A DNA stretch of 52,885 bases, taken from positions 1,702,286 to 1,755,170 of the forward strand of contig PJRA01000524.1 in assembly GCA_016987375.1 (NCBI GenBank). The letters are read 5' to 3'. Origin of the DNA: Brachionus koreanus (lineage: Eukaryota > Rotifera > Eurotatoria > Ploima > Brachionidae). The notes under the pieces were generated by a model that worked only from the letters and a program-made list of their open reading frames with translations, made no database searches and was not told where the DNA came from. This document shows positions 12,301-22,262 of the stretch, one piece after another. The position numbers and the translations under genes are program-made. Numbering within the stretch: the stretch's first letter is position 1; every line of letters begins with the position of its first letter.

Positions 12301-12977
12301 ATAAAAATATCTTAAATTAAAAAATTAAATTTTAAAAAGAACAATAAAATTATTATGTCTGGAAATTTAATCCAAATCCTAATAATAAAGAACCTTAAAG
12401 AGATCTTATTGAGCTTACGACCCATTTAAGTGCTAATTTAATTAGTTGTGTCTATCAGAGTCACTAATTCAAGTAATAGCTTAGATAAACCAATCCTAGG
12501 ATACTTTATTTTTAAACACTTTAAGTTTAAAAGCCATTAAATAAGAAAAGCTAATGAAATAATAAAGGGATAAGGGTGAACCTTTCTAATTAGAATATTC
12601 CAACAGGATAAGATAAAAAAATCTTAGGCTTTTTTTAGTTAGAAAAAAAAGTTACGTTAGATTTGAAATATTTTCAAGTCCTCTTTTGACTAATATCTAA
12701 TTCGTGGAGTTAAAAAAAAAGGGACTCAAAAATTTTCTTAAGTCAATATTCAAGTTAATATAACCATTTTGGTCATCGCAAAAATTTAAAACTTGAAAAT
12801 TTTGAAATTTGAAAGCTATTTTTTGATAATTTTAAAAAAGGTTTATAATTATAAAAAAAGGTTTATAAAAATGCATTGAAATTTAATTGCGCATTTAAAA
12901 TGTTCTGATCAAATATGAATTATAAAATTTGATCAAAATTTTTACTTTTCCAAACAAAATAATTGAGTTTAAGAAAA

Positions 12978-13142
12978 ATGTTTGAAGAAGTCTTGTATCA
13001 GGAAACGGCAACAATTTCTTGTTTAGTTGGTCTTGTAGCCTGGGTCGATAATAATAAATATATCAAGATTTCGGTACCAAAGATTTATGTATTTTCTTTA
13101 GCACCCTTTTTTATAAGGAAAGATTTTTTTAATGGTACCTAA
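12978..13142 (+). other. Orphan 54-residue open frame
   Basis: An ATG frame of 54 codons ends in TAA, within a GC-richer island. The start of the product (ETATISCLVGLVAW) resembles the B-strand region of an immunoglobulin-like domain, but there is not enough to call one. The flanks could supply an acceptor (TTTAAG just upstream) and a donor (GGTACC at the end). It may be an exon fragment, a short gene, or chance. Confidence 0.22.
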
Positions 13143-15631
13143 ATCACCCATTCATCTGGTCAAGTATGAGTTACAACTATTCAAATGTAAGATAATCAAT
13201 TTATATTTGATAAATAGATATTTAAATAAAAAATGATTCTTTAGACAAAAATTTAAATGATAAACGAATAAAAATTTCTATGCTGATCAGCAGACTGTCA
13301 AAGATTTTATGAATCAATGAGTCTAATACACAGTTCAATTTTTAAAATATATGAATGAATAAATTTTCTTTTCAATAATTCAATTTAAATAGAAAACATT
13401 TTAATCGTGAATTTTAATTAATTTTTAGATTAAAATTAATTTAAACTAGCTTCAATCTGATGAAAGTAAAAATAAGACTTAACTAAGAGTTTTTTTTATG
13501 AAATAAATTTTAAAAAAAACAAACACAAATAAATCTGTCAACATTATGAGAATATTTGATTGCATATTTTGTTGTAATTATCTAAGTAGTTCTCAAGATA
13601 TCCCGTTTTATAAACGCCTATCACTTTAGACTAAATCGGCATGAACGTCAATAATCTATAACAGTAAAAAAAAAATTATTCTGGTAAATTAACTCAAAAA
13701 TTAGAGCCATATTTTCTATATTAAGTTTAATATTTTTAAGAACAATTCGAGATTTTCTCATTAATTATTTGACAGAAAAAATTTACAAGTATCATTTTAT
13801 AAAGCTTATGATTTTTTTGTCATTTATTTTAAATAATAAACTATATATGATTATATTTTTATATCCATATAAAAATACTGATTTAATATATAAAATATGA
13901 TTCATACTACTGAATTTTATCGATATTTATTTCAGTTTCTGCCTCTAATTTTTAGATACATAGTACAAGTATTTCCTAGTAAAGCAAAAAAAAAAGTCTC
14001 ATCCTTAATCCTAAATTTAATTTATAAAAAAATAAATGAATAATAATGGAAAATTAAAAATTCAAATTTCTTCATATTTCAAAAATACTTTGTAGAAATC
14101 AATATTGCAAGTTTTACACAATTCATAAAATTTTGTAGAGATTTTTTTTTTTTAATTCTTAACGTAAATTTATTACTTTTAACAAAAAATTGATAAAGCT
14201 CAAGGTTTTTGATTGATAAGGTGTGCTTGATTTGAAGTTAATTTATTAATTTATCTAAAATTTATGTGTTTTAAGACTAAAATTCAAAGCTGATGAAATT
14301 TGGTTTGTTTTCAAAGTTTCTTTATTAATGTTTTTTAAAAAATTTAACAGCTGCCGAACTTTGAAGTCTTTTCTTTAGTTCAACATTTATTTATTTGTAC
14401 TGAAAAGAAAAGTGAAAATTTTGGAGCCAAATCTTTGTGGTAAAAAACTTTGTTTCCAGACTAAAATTGTATTTTTAGCTTTGAGACAAACCCTGCAATT
14501 AAACTCTTTTAAAAATTATTATCAATAATTTTTCACAAGCATTTAAATCAAAAAATTCTGTCTTTCAATAATTTTTAAATGAAAAATGTTCTCTAAGATT
14601 GATTACATAACATTTGCATTTTTTCTTTCCTTTAATTTTTTAAAGAATGTTTTTGAGAAAATTTATTTTTATATTAACTAATATTCATGCTTTGCTATTT
14701 TATTAAATTATTCATAATAGTTTTTATTTCAGTCATAAACAAAAAAATCAATTAATTTTTATTTTTGTATTTTAGTCTAAAAAAGCCCTTATTTTGTTAA
14801 ATTATTTTTTTACTATAGTTTATTTTGTTTTTTTTTTAAATAAAAGATTTTTTAAAAATTATCAATTTTTTTTTAAATGTTGCTTTTCCTTCAGCTAAAA
14901 TTTTACCCTTAATAGATGAGATTTTTAACTATATGGAAACTATATGGAAAATATTAACCCAATAATCAATAACCTGTATTTAAATTGTTTTATTCTTAGA
15001 AGTCAAAAAACTCGAACTTACTAGTAATCCAAATAGACTCTAAACTAAACTACAAGAATTACTTGGACATAATCCCAAGATAGACTGCTTTCAAGAATAA
15101 TACGGTAAGAGAAATTAAAAACACAGATTGAAAAAATTAGCAACTGAGCCTTCTAATTTGCAAATAAATGATAAGACCATTTTATGATTACTGTTTGGCC
15201 ATTGCTCAAGGTTAGGGGGAACCAGTTCAAAACTAAATAAGAGAATATTTTTAAATTTTTTATAATAGGTTCATTTTTTTTTAATTTAAAAAAGTTTTTC
15301 TTCCATTTTCTTCTATTTATGGTTTTGGTTTTGTCAAAAACGGGTTTCTCATTTGGGTTTCAAACAATTAGTCAGCAACTCCAAGTACAGCAAAATAAAA
15401 AATGAATAGAAACAATGCTCCAGTAAGTTAATATCAAACATTTTACATCTTGCTTTGAGAAAATGCGTAAAAATTTTGCAATCAGAAAGAATAAAGATTC
15501 ACAGATCAATGAGAATACGAAATTCGAACTATTAAGCACAAATCAAAAATTCAAAACACCATTTGACAGAATCTTAAATATTAAACAATCAATACATACC
15601 CAAATAAATAAAAATTTTTAAATAATGTAAA

Positions 15632-15711
15632 TTAAATGCTCTGTGGTTGGTCTGCTGAAACTTTTATTATTGGAATCATTAAATCTTCGTATCCTTTTTT
15701 ATGCAAGGTGA
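15632..15711 (-). other. Orphan terminal-exon-like island
   Basis: On the minus strand a textbook acceptor (TTCTTATTTTCAG) precedes two bases and then 25 codons and TAA. The product reads in part LHKKGYEDLMIPIIKVSAD, which looks like real protein. No upstream partner was identified; the nearest minus-strand gene is at 16958-18109, whose own frame ends with a stop. It may be an alternative last exon of that gene or of an unseen one. Confidence 0.3.
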
Positions 15712-16164
15712 CTGAAAATAAGAAAACTTTTGTCATTCGGGTTAGTGCAGAGAAATTCCCAAATTTATTTTAAAAATTAAATAAAATAAAAAGCTTTAGT
15801 CAAGTCAAGTTTTTTTGATGATTTAAAAGACCATAAGACGAAACTAAAATTTCAACTTAATAATGACTTTATCACTAGCCTGTTGATTAACCTTGAAACT
15901 ATCATTTCATTGAGTGAAGTTTTCTTCATACTGGTTGATAAAGATAGAATATACTAATCAACTATTAAAATTTTTTCTTCGTATACTTATCACCGAATAT
16001 TTTTTCCCATAATTATACTTCGAATAAATACTGAGTCCAAAAAGCCACTGTTGAATGCAAAAAAATACGACTGAAAAGGATCCAATCCAGTAATATAATA
16101 AGTACAAAGCTTCAATATGAGCTTAATCATAAAGAATAGTTAAAAGTGATTAAAAAAATATTTA

Positions 16165-16397
16165 AACACTCAAAAACCGGAGGGGTCTTTTGAACCCCTT
16201 TTGTAACTTCCTTTATTTGTTTTTTATTCAATAAATTTAAGCATTTTTTCATAATTTTTTTTTCAATCATATCTTAATTAGAAAATATTATGAAATTATT
16301 TAATTTTTTCTATAAAATAATTTTATTTTCATTGAAAAAAAGTATTAAAAAAGAATTAAATAAAAGGGTCAAAAAAGTCATCCGGTTTTTGAGTGTT
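16165..16397. mobile_element. MITE family A, copy 1
   Basis: A 233-base element with terminal inverted repeats AACACTCAAAAACCGG and CCGGTTTTTGAGTGTT. Inside the left end a small hairpin GGGGTCTTTTGAACCCC is followed by a T-rich body and no open frame. Near-identical copies lie at 34970-35201 and 52276-52485. A target-site duplication is not clear. Confidence 0.85.
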
Positions 16398-16957
16398 AAA
16401 TAAATAATATATTTTTTATCATTTTAATTAAATTGTTTCTATGTAATTCCGAAATAATTTAAGATTTTTCTAATCTGAAATTTTTTTTCCTGTCATTTAG
16501 ATATGAGGCAAAAAAAATGCTGAAAATGATCAAATAAAAATAGTAAAAGACAAATTGGCTATCAAAAAATGTCTACAAATAAAAACTCTCGGATCATTCA
16601 TTGTTTAAAATAAATTTAGTTAATTTTTTTTCTTATTTTTTATATTGAGCTTAAAGACTAAAATTTCTGTATTCATTAAAATGATTTTATTAACAAATTA
16701 GAATTAGGCAATAAATTTACTAAGTGGTAAAATTTTCAAAAAATTTAAAACAAATATCTTTTCAGACAAAATATAAAAAAAAAAACAACAAATTTACAAA
16801 AACGATAATTCCATATAGTCTTAATTACATAAATTAAACATTAGAGACTCGCAAAGTAACAAAATTTGAATAAACGATAAAAAACAAGTCGTTAAAAACT
16901 TAGACTGATATTCGAGCTTTGTCTTATTTATCTCTCAAACAACTATCACGGAACAAA

Positions 16958-18109
16958 TTAGATATTTAAAAAATTAATTTGGTTATTGTTATTATTCAAT
17001 GGATAATTAGAGTTTGTCAACGACATATCACTGTTCGTTGTCATATTTGAATTTGAATTACAGTCACTACTTGAATTTAAGTTTGAGTTTAATATCAAAA
17101 AGTTCGAATTTTGCGACATCTTTTGCTGACTATCTATGAAGCCGTTGTTCAAATGTTGATTTGCTTCTTGTGAATTTTGATTTGAATTGTAGAATAGGAT
17201 ATTTCTAATTTTCATTTGTTCTTGACTATTTGTGTAATGAAGCTGATTGCTGAAGTGTACCTGTTGATTTTTATTTGGATAATTAGCTTGATTAATAAAA
17301 GCACTTTGTTGAATTAGTTGATTTATGCGTACAGGCGGTTGAGTGTGTGCATTTTGACCAACTTGTGTCTCCTGATTTTGTTCATTTTTAGACTTGGAAC
17401 TTCGCTTGGCTTTTGGTTTGTTTGGATCAGGTGGTGCTCGCTGTCGAGACTTCTTGGGCTTCTCAGCTGTTTCGTGTTTATCATTGGAGTCTTCTTCCTT
17501 TTGCGCCTGCTGACTCAACATTTGGCGTATCTGATAAATGTTCTTTAGTTCATCACTCATATTTTCGCTACAATTGCTCGAATCCGGGTCACTATCCCTC
17601 AACTTGGGTTTTTTAGATTTTGGTTCCGATTCATTAATTACACAATTATTGGCTGTCAATTCCATAACTGTTTTTTTAGATCGCTTTTTATGCTGAGATT
17701 CATCGGCCTGGTTGTATACGCCGCTCATATTTTCCAATTTAAAATTGGTATTGTCCCCTTCTAACTGAAAACCCAAAATGCCTATATTTTTCATTTGATT
17801 TATTTGATCTTGAGACATGTTTCTAAGCTTATTAACTGCTTGAGAAGACAAATCAATCGTTAAATACAAATATTCATCGTCATTTTCGTTTGTAGTAAAA
17901 TCGTCTATGCTGTCCTCGAACGGTTCATCTTCGTTTAGACTAGAGTTTTTCTCTAGCTCAACCGCTTCGTTCTTTTTTGTCGTGTTAGCAACCGAGCCTA
18001 ACAAATCTGCTTGGGGAAAGACAAATTTTGGTGAGGACTGATTCCAGCTTGTGTCTGGTTGATTAGGGTAATTATTGAATTGATTTTGCGAATTGAAATT
18101 TAAGAGCAT
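16958..18109 (-). CDS. Q/N-rich, nuclear-looking protein, unrecognised
   Basis: A single open frame of 383 residues runs from the ATG at 18109; in-frame stops lie further upstream. Residues about 75-125 form the only part that looks folded: an acidic lead-in, then EYLYLTIDLSSQAVNKL and a short block ending GILGFQLEGD. After this come two basic clusters (KKRSKK near 140 and a stretch with KPKAKRSSKSK near 235) that look like nuclear localisation signals, a Pro/Lys segment, and a long Asn/Gln/Ser-rich tail with a run of five Asn. The composition fits a transcription cofactor or other chromatin-linked protein, but I do not recognise the family and give no function. It could be one exon of a larger gene. 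Confidence 0.7.
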   Translation of the reverse strand: MLLNFNSQNQFNNYPNQPDTSWNQSSPKFVFPQADLLGSVANTTKKNEAVELEKNSSLNEDEPFEDSIDDFTTNENDDEYLYLTIDLSSQAVNKLRNMSQDQINQMKNIGILGFQLEGDNTNFKLENMSGVYNQADESQHKKRSKKTVMELTANNCVINESEPKSKKPKLRDSDPDSSNCSENMSDELKNIYQIRQMLSQQAQKEEDSNDKHETAEKPKKSRQRAPPDPNKPKAKRSSKSKNEQNQETQVGQNAHTQPPVRINQLIQQSAFINQANYPNKNQQVHFSNQLHYTNSQEQMKIRNILFYNSNQNSQEANQHLNNGFIDSQQKMSQNSNFLILNSNLNSSSDCNSNSNMTTNSDMSLTNSNYPLNNNNNQINFLNI

Positions 18110-19194
18110 TCTGCTCAAATGTCTCGTTGGGAAGATGACCAGATAATGGATATGTTTTTAACCAAAATTAATTATGGATTTTTAATCTTGTTTTGATGGT
18201 TAAAATTATGTATGATATTATGCTAACATTTATTGCTAAATAAAAAAAAAAATTATTTTTGCAAAAAATTTGCAACGACACTTTTTTAGTCTTATGTATT
18301 TATTAACAATTTGAACAAAGTTATTTAAATTTAATTTTAAAAAAAATTGATTAAATGTTAATTTTGAATCAAACTATATTTACTATACAATACAAACTAT
18401 ATTTATTATAGTGCATTTTTTATTTTAAATAAATTTTTAACATATCAAATAGCTAATTCTCTACCTACATTTAATTTTATATGAATTAAAAAGTCTTCTT
18501 TTGAAGCATTTTCAAAAAAATAAACAAATAGTAAAATACATTCACAAAGGCTTCACTTTATTTATCTAAGTGAGTTGAAAATTATTTTCTATCCTATATA
18601 AAACAACAAGTACAAAATTGGAAAGAAAAAACGTTTAATTTGATTTTTATGACTTAAAATTTCTTTTCAAAATTTAAATAGACAAGGAAAAATTAAATCA
18701 TTTTAAATAGATTCTGAAAGAAAATTTGTTGACCAATATTTTTATTTTTTTTAAACTATCAAAATAAAACATTGAAATGAATAAAATATTAACTTTTTTA
18801 TTATTTAAAAGTTTGATTATCACAATTTTTGAAGTATCAAATCTATGGTAATTTTTCAATTGAAAGAATATTCGATTATCAAAGGTCTCCTAAGAAGTTT
18901 TTCAGCCAAAATTCATTGCTTTTTTTCTTCGATTAAAAACAAGAAAAATACATGTTTCACATGATGCATCATTCGTGAATTTTCTCTTAAATAAGACATT
19001 TTTTTTAGATTCTATTGACTTATATTTGCAAGTTTATCATATTTTGATTAATTCCAATTGATGAAATACGTTAAAATTCATATTTTCATAAATTAAAAAG
19101 CTATTAAACACAATCAGTTTTTTCATAAAATTTATTGTTGATTCAAAATTATTGAATTTTTTTTGCAATTTACGAAAAAAAAATGTTTTCAAAA

Positions 19195-19219
19195 TTATAT
19201 ATGTATATATATATATATA
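19195..19219. repeat. (AT)n microsatellite
   Basis: An uninterrupted alternating A/T tract broken once by ATG. It is a simple-sequence repeat with no further interpretation. Confidence 0.85.
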
Positions 19220-19740
19220 CCTTACTACTTTTTCAAAGTTAAAAATTTTCTAATTCAACTAAAAAAAATGTTTAGAACAAAAAAATTAATAATCATATCT
19301 AATTTCACATTTGAATAAAAATAACTTTTTTGGATGTGTTTATTAATGAGGGTATTTTATCGAAATAAAAATCAATTTAAACAAATTATCTATATATTTT
19401 TATTATCAGTCTTGTGAAAAATTGAAAATATCAACTAAAATTCACGTAAAATTAAAAAAAAAAAGAAAGATAAATTACAAATATATTTTTTTTAATTAAT
19501 AAAATCTATTCTAATTAACTGAATCTTATTCTTTTTATACGCCTTAATATTTGAAAAAGCAGTATTAGTTAATAATTCAAGTGTACATACTTTTTTCTTC
19601 AAATGTTTATTTTGGAAAAGTTAATAAAATTAGATTTTTCTTTAAAAAAATATGAATACTAGAAACATCAAACGAGTAAAATGACTCATTTTTAATTTTT
19701 AATCTCTTGTATCTAAGATAATTTAAAATATATGAATATG

Positions 19741-19877
19741 AAATTATTTTTTCAGCATATAAAATGGCTAAATTTAGCGAGATTGATAAAAGATTTTTTT
19801 AAAAATTATTTTTTCAGCATATAAAATGGCTAAATTTAGCGAGATTGATAAAAGATTTTTTTAAAAATTATTTTTTC
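19741..19877. repeat. 62-base tandem duplication, 2.2 copies
   Basis: The unit beginning AAATTATTTTTTCAGCAT at 19741 is repeated, apparently without change, at 19803. A third, partial copy (13 bases) starts at 19865. The identity suggests a very recent local duplication or an assembly artefact. Each unit contains an acceptor-like TTTTTTCAG. Confidence 0.85.
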
Positions 19878-20144
19878 TGTAAATCATACAAACATTTATC
19901 AAATATTTAAAAAACTGACTCAGACCCTGATACTTGAACGAAGATGAAGAAATTTCAAAAAAACAAAAATTAAATCTTGCGAATTTTACACTCAGCTGAA
20001 AAATTGAAAGAAAATAAAAATCAAAACAAAGTCAATTCTACACTAATTTAAAATTTTGTAAAATGTATTAATTTTGTTCATATCAGTAGTGTATAATGTG
20101 CCATCGCAATTCTTTGTCAGATTTCCGAACCTTTAAATACAAAA

Positions 20145-20246
20145 ATGTTTAATCAGTTAAACGATGAAAAACTTTTAAAAATTGAATTATTGAAAGAGAG
20201 ACTTGAATACCCTTTCATTTCTGATAAGTTGGCTGACCTTCTTTAA
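20145..20246 (+). CDS. Possible 33-residue small ORF
   Basis: An ATG frame of 33 codons, beginning MFNQLNDEKLLKIELLKERL, would form a charged amphipathic helix. The codons look more protein-like than the flanks, and it lies just downstream of the minus-strand hydrolase gene's end. No family is recognised; it may be a micropeptide, an exon fragment or chance. Confidence 0.2.
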   Translation: MFNQLNDEKLLKIELLKERLEYPFISDKLADLL

Positions 20247-20380
20247 CAATTATAAAAAGCTATGTTAAAAATATTTTTTAGAAAAAATTTTCCAACTCAA
20301 TCTGCTTAAAAATTAAATTTTGACTAAATTTTTTTTATTATAACAAAATCTCTAGACTAAAAATATAAAAAAAATAAAAT

Positions 20381-21178
20381 TTAGTTGTCATACAAAGATA
20401 AAATTTCAATAATCTCATCTAAAACAGGTTCCATATATTTGGAATAACCCTGATCAGTAAAATGCAAATAATCATACATATCATTGTGACTTATTGTACC
20501 ATCTTGTGGACTAATAAAATCATGAACTTTGGATGAGCATAAAAAATGCACCTTCTTATCTGAGTATGTGCGATTTGATAAATGCTGCTCGACTAGTTCG
20601 TTAACTTTGTTTATTTTTTCTCGAACACTGTTTATTTCGCGACCACGTGGTGGTATAGCTAGAACAATTATGCTGCTATGAGACAATTTTTCTCTAATTT
20701 TAGATACTATTTTGATAATTCCGTCAGCTACTTGATCAGCCGAATGGTCATTGTTATTGGTTCCCACTAAAAGTACAACGATTTTTGGCTTATTTTCAAA
20801 GTCTAGCTCACCATTCTCTATGCGCCATAAAACATGCTGTGTTTGGTCTCCATCTATGCCAAAATTTAAACAATGCAATGGCTCCAAGTTGGTTTTCCAT
20901 ATCTGAAAATATGCTTATTATTCCAAATTAAAATTTTTTTTCACATTACTGTCGAATTTTGCATTTGTTGAATAAGACAATCGCCAATAAAAACAATATT
21001 CGGCTCATGTCGCTTGCAATCGTCCAAGAAACGTTCATGCTTTAAAAAGATTTAGTTTGAAAAATTCTTCACTGAATTTTTGAAAGAAAATTAAAAATTA
21101 AATCTTTACTTGACTAATCCATCGTCCATCGCCGACCGAATCTCTCATTTGACAAGCTAAAGAAGCCGGATTGATCAT
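20381..21178 (-). CDS. PAFAH1B2: PAF acetylhydrolase 1B catalytic (alpha) subunit-like, Ser to Cys
   Basis: Three exons, complement of 20381-20902, 20950-21039 and 21110-21178, give 226 residues, the length of mammalian PAFAH1B2/B3 (about 230). The family is an SGNH-fold cytosolic esterase that removes the acetyl group of platelet-activating factor and partners with LIS1. Seen here: GDGRWISQHERF at the N-terminus, the block-I motif as GDC (residues 42-44), the oxyanion block GTNN (100-103), and DYLHF with D197 and H200. Only the nucleophile differs: the family's GDS serine is a TGT cysteine, read clearly in frame. The rest is well conserved, which argues against a pseudogene. The start ATG is 209 bases from the divergent NDUFAF4 start, so the two may share a promoter. 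The symbol is by family; B2 versus B3 cannot be told. Confidence 0.93.
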
Positions 21179-21387
21179 TCTTTTTAATTTCTAGTATTGC
21201 AAAATGTTTGTAACTTAAATTCAGCAAATGTTTCTTTAATTTGAATTATTATCGAGTAAAATTAGCAAATGAGTATAAATTAATATTATGTAAAATTACA
21301 TTATATTCTTTTTTTTTGTTCTTGTTGAAAATAATTATTTTTGAATTTCAAAAACATTTTTGACAAGATATATTTTCGTTAAGGAAA
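21179..21387. promoter_or_regulatory. Short divergent intergenic region, likely shared promoter
   Basis: Only 209 bases separate the ATG of the minus-strand PAFAH1B-like gene from the ATG of the plus-strand NDUFAF4 gene, so both promoters must lie in or overlap this stretch. It is AT-rich with no recognisable TATA box or other motif. Confidence 0.45.
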
Positions 21388-21951
21388 ATGGGCAAAACTT
21401 TGAGCAAGATTTCTTATTTTCGCAATTTCAACCTTGAAAATAGAATAGGCAAACAATTGGAAAAAAATAAAACTGTCGTTCAAGCATCGCCTAGACATCC
21501 AAGCACTCAGGAGATTTTCAAAAAAATTGAGCAAAGCGCTCCAGATGTGGATGAATTAAGAGAAAACAAATTAGTTGTTGAAAAAAGCAAAGATGTTAAA
21601 GTTTTTATTAGTGAACGAGTCGAAATAAAAAACGACAAAGATAAAAGGCCCAAAAAAGAAAATGAATTCTTTACGGATACATTGAGAAATTTTGATTATG
21701 AAAAATATGGTTATATGAAACCAGACAGAATAAAACCAGGCTGTTTTACTCTCCGACAATTTGATGAAACAATTAACCGATATGCAATTTCTAAGTCTAT
21801 GGATGAATTCAATGAACTAATAAACAATAATAGTATTGAGAAAGAGAATATACCAATTTTAATTGAATATTACAAGCCGTTCTACAAGTTTAATCCTAAA
21901 AATCCAAGTTCTGAAGAAACAAAAAATTACTTGACGAGCATTAGTGAATAA
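21388..21951 (+). CDS. NDUFAF4: NDUFAF4, complex I assembly factor 4
   Basis: A single exon of 187 residues. The family is a mitochondrial factor needed to assemble the early intermediates of respiratory complex I, together with NDUFAF3; the mammalian protein is about 175 residues with an N-terminal myristoylation site. Seen here: MGK at the start (Gly2 kept), the hallmark FRNFNLENR at 12-20 and PRHPST near 37-42. A long charged, Lys-rich middle follows, then a C-terminal part with the family's acidic spacing and YYKPF near 166. The start is fixed by the conserved MG and by the match beginning immediately. No intron is seen. A polyadenylation signal AATAAA lies at 21980-21985. The gene is convergent with SKP2, 311 bases away. 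Confidence 0.92.
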   Translation: MGKTLSKISYFRNFNLENRIGKQLEKNKTVVQASPRHPSTQEIFKKIEQSAPDVDELRENKLVVEKSKDVKVFISERVEIKNDKDKRPKKENEFFTDTLRNFDYEKYGYMKPDRIKPGCFTLRQFDETINRYAISKSMDEFNELINNNSIEKENIPILIEYYKPFYKFNPKNPSSEETKNYLTSISE

Positions 21952-22262
21952 ATTTCTTCTTAGCAAATATTTTTTTCCTAATAAATCCAAAAAAAACAAA
22001 AAAATTATTTTAAATAAATTTCAAGACTTATTTTTTTTTTGTTGAAAAAAAAAAGGAGTAATACCAGCTAGAGTGAATAGAAAAAAAAGCAAATTAAAAA
22101 AATTTATTTAATCAAAAAAAAAAAATTCACTCATTATTTTGGTTAAAATTAAAGATACAAAAAGAATATGATTTGACAAAATATTCAACATGCTTTATTA
22201 CAAATAATTTAATTAACAGAAATAATATTCTAAAATTTGTAAAATTTTTTCTTATAAATTGT
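21952..22262. other. Convergent 3' spacer NDUFAF4 / SKP2
   Basis: A 311-base stretch dominated by A and T runs. It holds the AATAAA signal for NDUFAF4 and presumably the 3' untranslated end of SKP2 from the other strand. Nothing else is seen. Confidence 0.5.

Larger units (their letters stand above)
8231..16957. other. 8.7 kb gene-poor AT-rich tract
   Basis: No complete gene is evident. The tract contains isolated islands of higher GC that read like exons: minus 9247-9330 (27 codons after a strong acceptor), plus 12978-13142 (54-residue frame), an interrupted frame at about 15000-15240, and minus 15632-15711 (25 codons after a strong acceptor). One MITE copy lies at 16165-16397. The rest is A/T-run filler. 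The islands may be exons of a long-intron gene, alternative 3' ends, or decayed coding sequence. Confidence 0.5.
18110..20380. other. Intergenic, simple repeat and tandem duplication
   Basis: AT-rich sequence. It contains an (AT)n microsatellite near 19195-19219, a 62-base tandem duplication at 19741-19877 and a 33-codon frame at 20145-20246. No larger gene is seen. Confidence 0.55.

Noticed and set aside
15958..16122. Minus-strand hydrophobic frame (includes YLLYYWIGSFSVVFF) as a membrane-protein exon
   Set aside because: Two overlapping frames look equally protein-like, no clear splice signals, and Phe/Tyr/Leu-rich frames are common by chance here.
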